Below are positions 61,211-64,000 of a DNA stretch of 64,000 nucleotides, one piece after another (position 1 is the stretch's first letter; every line of letters begins with the position of its first letter). Below the pieces are notes generated by a model. It was not told the DNA's origin. It did no database searches and worked only from the letters and a program-made list of their open reading frames with translations. The position numbers were made by a program, and so were the translations under genes. The DNA is from CAZICM01 sp964537685 (GTDB lineage: Bacteria; Myxococcota_A; Polyangia; Polyangiales; Polyangiaceae). Location: the NCBI GenBank assembly GCA_964537685.1, contig CAZICM010000020.1, positions 62,001-126,000 of the forward strand. The letters run 5' to 3'.

Positions 61211-61798
61211 ATGGCCAACCCCACGGATCGTGAGCTCGTCGAACAAGCCCGGGCAGGCAACTCCCAGGCATTCGGCTTGCTCGTGCGCAGACACCAAAAA
61301 CGGATTTTTCGGCTTGCATTTCATCTTGTGCGTTCGGGAGCGGAGGCCGAGGACGTGATGCAAGAAACGTTTGTTCGCGCCTACCAAGCTCTCGATCGAT
61401 TTGATGGTCGGAGCGAGCCGTTTACGTGGCTGTACAGAATTGCGGTCAATCTTTCATTGAATGCAATCCGCGCGCGGAAACCGACGAAGGACGCCACGCC
61501 TTCCGACGATCCGCGTGTGGAGGCACTTCTTTTAGAAACGCGTCCAAGCCACGGAAGTGATCCTGATCAAGCATCGCAGCAGCGTCAGCTTGCGGGAGCA
61601 CTCTGTGATGGCATTGACAAACTTTCAGAAACGCTTCGAACGACGCTGATTCTCGTTGCGGTCGATGGACTGGGCCACGATGAGGCGGCGAAGGTGTTGG
61701 GCGTTCCTGAAGGCACTGTGGCGTGGCGTGTTCACGAAGCCCGGCGAAAGCTGCGGGATTATCTCGCAGAGCGCGGCTTTGGAGGGCTAACCGAATGA
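61211..61798 (+). CDS. Extracytoplasmic function sigma factor (RpoE family)
   Basis: 195 residues from the ATG at 61211; the longer frame from 61124 adds an unrelated N-terminus. Region 2 reads AEDVMQETFVRAYQAL and TWLYRIAVNLSLNAIRA, and region 4 LSETLRTTLILVAVDGLGHDEAAKVLGVPEGTVAWRVHEARRKL. It directs RNA polymerase to a small regulon, usually controlled by a partner anti-sigma factor. It overlaps the next gene by 4 bp (ATGA). Confidence 0.92.
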   Translation: MANPTDRELVEQARAGNSQAFGLLVRRHQKRIFRLAFHLVRSGAEAEDVMQETFVRAYQALDRFDGRSEPFTWLYRIAVNLSLNAIRARKPTKDATPSDDPRVEALLLETRPSHGSDPDQASQQRQLAGALCDGIDKLSETLRTTLILVAVDGLGHDEAAKVLGVPEGTVAWRVHEARRKLRDYLAERGFGGLTE

Positions 61799-63291
61799 GT
61801 GGTTCAAACGGCAAGCTTGATCTTGATGCGATGCTTCGGACTTGGCCTGCACCAGCCTGTGACGAAGCCGCATGGGAACAGCGCGCTGAAAATATTGTTC
61901 GGGCAGCATTGGCTGCCACGGGTTCAGGCAGTTCAGCAGCGGCTCTTTTTGATGCGCCCGCGCTTGCGGCGGAGCAGGGAGAGCCAGATGCATCGGTGAT
62001 TTCCGCAGGAGAAAAACGAATGTCCCAGGAGTCGGATCAGAATTCCCCGTCACAACCTTCTCAAAGTGATGACTCGGCAGGCGCGCCGGCAAGCGCTGTT
62101 CCGAGCGCAGGGGCTCCGAAGCCCTCGGAGCGAAAACGCGGATCGCTGAAGGAAATGGCCGCGCGGGCGAGCCAGGCAGGCGTTTCAAGGCCGGGGCTTT
62201 CGGGGCCTCCATCGTCGTCCGCAGCAGCGCCCAGGTCGAGCGCAGTGCCTGCGGCGCCTGTTTCGTCGTCGGCTGTATCCGCGAAGCCTTCTGATGCGGG
62301 GCTCGAAGATTCGGGAATTATTCATCTGAACACGGTGAAGCCGAGCGCGGCGCCTGATCAAAAAGAGGCGGCTGCAAACGATTCGGGTGATGAAGGCGAG
62401 GAAAAGCCGGCAAAGGCCGCCGCAGCCGCAAAGGGCGGCGCGGGGCCGAAGAAGGCCAAAGCGGCCGGTTCCGCTGCTGTTGCCGCGGCGCCTGCAGCCA
62501 AGGCGGAAGAAAAGAAGAGCTCGAGTGGAATGATGGCGGGTATCGCGATTGCCGTGGTCGGGCTCGCGGCGGCGTTTGCGATTATGCAGTCGCGCAAGCA
62601 AGAGCAGCCTACGGTTACGCCAACCGCGGCGCAGACGGCTCCTGCGGCGACAGAGCAGGCCAAGGCGGCGCCTGCACCTTCAGGTCAGCCGGACGCTGTG
62701 AAGACAGCGGAGCCTCTTGCGGCCAATGCGCTCGAGAACGCGGGCTCTGCGGAAACGGCTTCGGGAAGCGGCGATAAAGAAAAAGCTGCGGGCGCTGCGA
62801 CAGGGACGGGCGCTGTGGCCGCTGCGACGGGCGCGCCCTCTGGGCAGCCTTCGGCGCCTGAAAAAGCCGGGGACGATCCCTATGCGCCGAGCGCGCCGGC
62901 CGCGACAAGCACGGGCAAGCCCGGCGATTTGTCGAGCGCGATGGCCGCGGCCGTCGGTGAGCAGGCGAAAAAAGACGGGCCTTCATCGGACAATGCAGAA
63001 CCTGCAGCGGCATCGAGAAATCAAAACATTCCCGAACAGCCTTCACAGGGGTCGGTCGCCGCGGCGATGGGCGCTGTGATGCCAAGCGCAAAAGGCTGTG
63101 TTGCGGGCGCGGACGACGTGTCGCGGGCTCAAGTCACATTCGCCTCAAACGGCACGGTAAAAAGCGTTTCGGTGACAGGCTGGGCCGCATCGCACGGTGC
63201 GACGGGCTGCGTTAAAGGCGCGCTTTCAGCGGCAAAAGTGGCCCCCTTTTCAAAGCCGTCGTTTACGGTCGGCGTTACGATTCGTCCCTAA
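61795..63291 (+). CDS. Membrane protein coupled to rpoE, candidate anti-sigma factor
   Basis: 498 residues from the ATG at 61795 (a frame extending to 61723 overlaps rpoE). The N-terminal ~240 residues are Ser/Ala/Pro-rich and disordered, with a helix at the start (LDLDAMLRTWPAP). One transmembrane segment GMMAGIAIAVVGLAAAFAIM is followed by an Ala/Ser/Pro-rich exported region and a C-terminal domain with two Cys (GCVAGADDVSRAQVTF, TGCVKGALSAAKVAPF), resembling the AgmX/PglI-type TonB-like C-terminal domain of myxobacteria. Coupling to rpoE suggests anti-sigma function; no zinc-finger ZAS motif is visible, so the assignment is inference. Confidence 0.65.
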   Translation: MSGSNGKLDLDAMLRTWPAPACDEAAWEQRAENIVRAALAATGSGSSAAALFDAPALAAEQGEPDASVISAGEKRMSQESDQNSPSQPSQSDDSAGAPASAVPSAGAPKPSERKRGSLKEMAARASQAGVSRPGLSGPPSSSAAAPRSSAVPAAPVSSSAVSAKPSDAGLEDSGIIHLNTVKPSAAPDQKEAAANDSGDEGEEKPAKAAAAAKGGAGPKKAKAAGSAAVAAAPAAKAEEKKSSSGMMAGIAIAVVGLAAAFAIMQSRKQEQPTVTPTAAQTAPAATEQAKAAPAPSGQPDAVKTAEPLAANALENAGSAETASGSGDKEKAAGAATGTGAVAAATGAPSGQPSAPEKAGDDPYAPSAPAATSTGKPGDLSSAMAAAVGEQAKKDGPSSDNAEPAAASRNQNIPEQPSQGSVAAAMGAVMPSAKGCVAGADDVSRAQVTFASNGTVKSVSVTGWAASHGATGCVKGALSAAKVAPFSKPSFTVGVTIRP

Positions 63292-63336
63292 CAAAGCCCT
63301 GCGCGGAACTTTTCTCGAGGTGAAGCGCACAATCGA

Positions 63337-63364
63337 TTGACAGATTCGGCAAGCCGACTACACT
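63337..63364 (+). promoter_or_regulatory. Strong sigma70-like promoter upstream of rpsT
   Basis: TTGACA (63337-63342) and TACACT (63359-63364) with a 16-bp spacer. The predicted start near 63371 lies only a few bases before a possible ATG at 63375, and ~210 bp before rpsT. The -35 is a perfect consensus. Confidence 0.65.
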
Positions 63365-63374
63365 CCGCGCCCCC

Positions 63375-63563
63375 ATGGTTTCAGCAACACAGCAGACTTC
63401 ACGCATTCGCGCGCGCAAAGCGCGCCGCGCCGGTACTCGCCGCAAGCGCGAGGGTCGTGCTCATGGCACGCCGGCATTTCCGATTCATCCCGAGGGCTAC
63501 AACGCAAATGCCCCCGACGCCCGCGGGAGCGCAAACGCACAGGCAGCGGGCTCGAAGAGTTAA
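63375..63563 (+). CDS. Small basic protein gene upstream of rpsT (possible leaderless ORF)
   Basis: 62 residues, very basic N-terminus (RIRARKARRAGTRRKREG) and a Pro/Ala-rich rest; GC-rich third codon positions match the neighbours. The ATG lies only ~4 bases after the predicted transcript start, and no Shine-Dalgarno is present, so if translated the mRNA would be leaderless. It ends 18 bp before rpsT. It could instead be a structured leader that mimics a coding region. No family recognised. Confidence 0.45.
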   Translation: MVSATQQTSRIRARKARRAGTRRKREGRAHGTPAFPIHPEGYNANAPDARGSANAQAAGSKS

Positions 63564-63581
63564 GGCAGGAGAGCTTTTTTC

Positions 63582-63866
63582 ATGGCGAATCATGCATCGG
63601 CGGAAAAGCGCAATCGACAGCGCATCAAGAGGACAGCGCGCAATCGTGCGGCGAAATCATCGCTTCGCACAGCCTTGAAAAAGGCGCGCGGCGTGGTGAA
63701 GCAAGACCCGGCAGGAGCTATCGCTTCGGTACGCACGGCGAGCAGCGAATTGGACAAGGCCGCCACCCGCGGCGTTATCCCCGCGAAACGGGCGTCTCGT
63801 TTGAAGAGCCGTCTGGCGGCAGCCCTGTACAAGCAAGTAAAGGCCGCTTCATCCAATCCCCGTTAG
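63582..63866 (+). CDS. rpsT: 30S ribosomal protein S20
   Basis: 94 residues, typical of bS20: MANHASAEKRNRQRIKRTARN at the start, with the helical hairpin and conserved RASRLKSRLAAAL near the end. It is a primary 16S rRNA-binding protein of the small subunit. GGAGAG ribosome-binding site 10 bp upstream. S20 is autoregulated in other bacteria. Confidence 0.97.
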   Translation: MANHASAEKRNRQRIKRTARNRAAKSSLRTALKKARGVVKQDPAGAIASVRTASSELDKAATRGVIPAKRASRLKSRLAAALYKQVKAASSNPR

Positions 63867-63900
63867 AACCTATCTCAACAGGCTTTTTGAGATAGGTTCT
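63865..63900. terminator. Perfect 14-bp hairpin between convergent rpsT and polA
   Basis: AGAACCTATCTCAA (63865-63878) pairs with TTGAGATAGGTTCT (63887-63900) around an 8-nt loop, and it includes the rpsT stop codon. It sits between convergent genes and could act as a bidirectional terminator, although the T-tract after it is weak (TCGCCTTCTT). The same sequence style is seen in short inverted-repeat elements. Confidence 0.55.
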
Positions 63901-63928
63901 TCGCCTTCTTCAATGGCCGGCCCGCCTA

Positions 63929-64000
63929 TCAGTGAGCGTCGGCCCAGGTATGCCCGGTGCCGACTTCCACAAGCAGTGGAACATCCATCGGAAATACCTG
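63929..64000 (-). CDS. polA: DNA polymerase I, C-terminal end (partial)
   Basis: Only the last 23 codons plus TGA are inside the window: ...VFPMDVPLLVEVGTGHTWADAH. The MDVPLLVEVGTG...W pattern is the conserved C-terminal end of bacterial Pol I (family A), which fills gaps and removes primers. The gene starts beyond the right edge. Confidence 0.85.
   Translation of the reverse strand, partial: QVFPMDVPLLVEVGTGHTWADAH

Noticed and set aside
60168..61358. 396-codon plus-strand frame antisense to ctpA and running over rpoE
   Set aside because: It overlaps conserved S41 and sigma-factor motifs and reads as Arg/Gly/Ala-rich text without a family pattern.
1..64000. tRNA, rRNA, CRISPR arrays, insertion sequences or prophage genes
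   Set aside because: No cloverleaf, repeat-spacer pattern, transposase motif or phage gene could be supported in the window.

Overview
The window looks like a chromosomal segment from a Myxococcota (deltaproteobacterial) bacterium, probably of the Polyangiales/Sorangium side. The grounds are a moderately GC-rich genome with very dense, frequently overlapping genes, two eukaryotic-like Ser/Thr protein kinases, type IV pilus genes, many lipoproteins with low-complexity linkers, a VIT-VWA protein, a sigma54-activator two-component pair and a small RHH-like protein of the TIGR04563 type that I know from this phylum. Species assignment from sequence alone is inference. I saw no insertion sequence, tRNA, rRNA, CRISPR array or prophage.

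Layout. 0-6 kb (minus strand): type IV pilus genes pilC and pilS (pilS runs off the left edge), a TIGR02757 protein, a HupE/UreJ membrane protein and a TPR lipoprotein. 6-10.7 kb: an unknown protein, an effector-associated-domain TIR protein with a 42-bp tandem array in front of it, a cytochrome P450 and a Cys-rich lipoprotein. 10.7-20 kb: a DUF4331 protein and propeller lipoprotein pair, kbl, a VIT-VWA protein, a CAP-domain protein and a TPR lipoprotein. 20-29 kb: an MCE/MlaD transport protein, a fused nucleotidase-like/multihaem cytochrome lipoprotein, an operon of a Ser/Thr kinase, a frameshifted small gene and a peroxiredoxin, then a protein with two radical SAM domains and an outer-membrane barrel. 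29-34 kb (minus strand): prmC, a phosphohexomutase, small envelope proteins and the prepilin peptidase pilD. 34-41.5 kb: two lipoproteins, a sensor kinase/NtrC-type regulator pair and an M6 metalloprotease; the sensor-regulator operon and the protease each carry a candidate sigma54 promoter, which suggests one circuit. 41.5-49.5 kb (minus strand): a signalling cluster with a GAF protein, a Ser/Thr kinase fused to a macro domain, a CesT/YbjN-like protein, a reduced histidine kinase, a kinase-fold-like lipoprotein, a hydrolase and the TIGR04563 protein. 49.5-64 kb: a single-chain aconitase/isopropylmalate-dehydratase-like enzyme with the swivel domain first, a UGM-like oxidoreductase with a glycosyltransferase, a CehA/McbA lipoprotein, glpA-glpB without glpC, a CtpA protease, rpoE with a membrane partner, rpsT with a strong promoter, and the 3' end of polA.

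How the parts fit: much of the content is envelope and signalling machinery (about a dozen lipoproteins, pilus assembly, sensor kinases, Ser/Thr kinases, an ECF sigma factor), interspersed with housekeeping genes (kbl, prmC, rpsT, polA). The most unusual pieces are the kinase-macro fusion, the double radical SAM enzyme, the EAD-TIR gene with its repeat array, and the proposed sigma54 circuit between the two-component pair and the adjacent metalloprotease. Start codons were moved from the longest open frame wherever an internal ATG/GTG had a better ribosome-binding site, signal peptide or family length; each case is stated.
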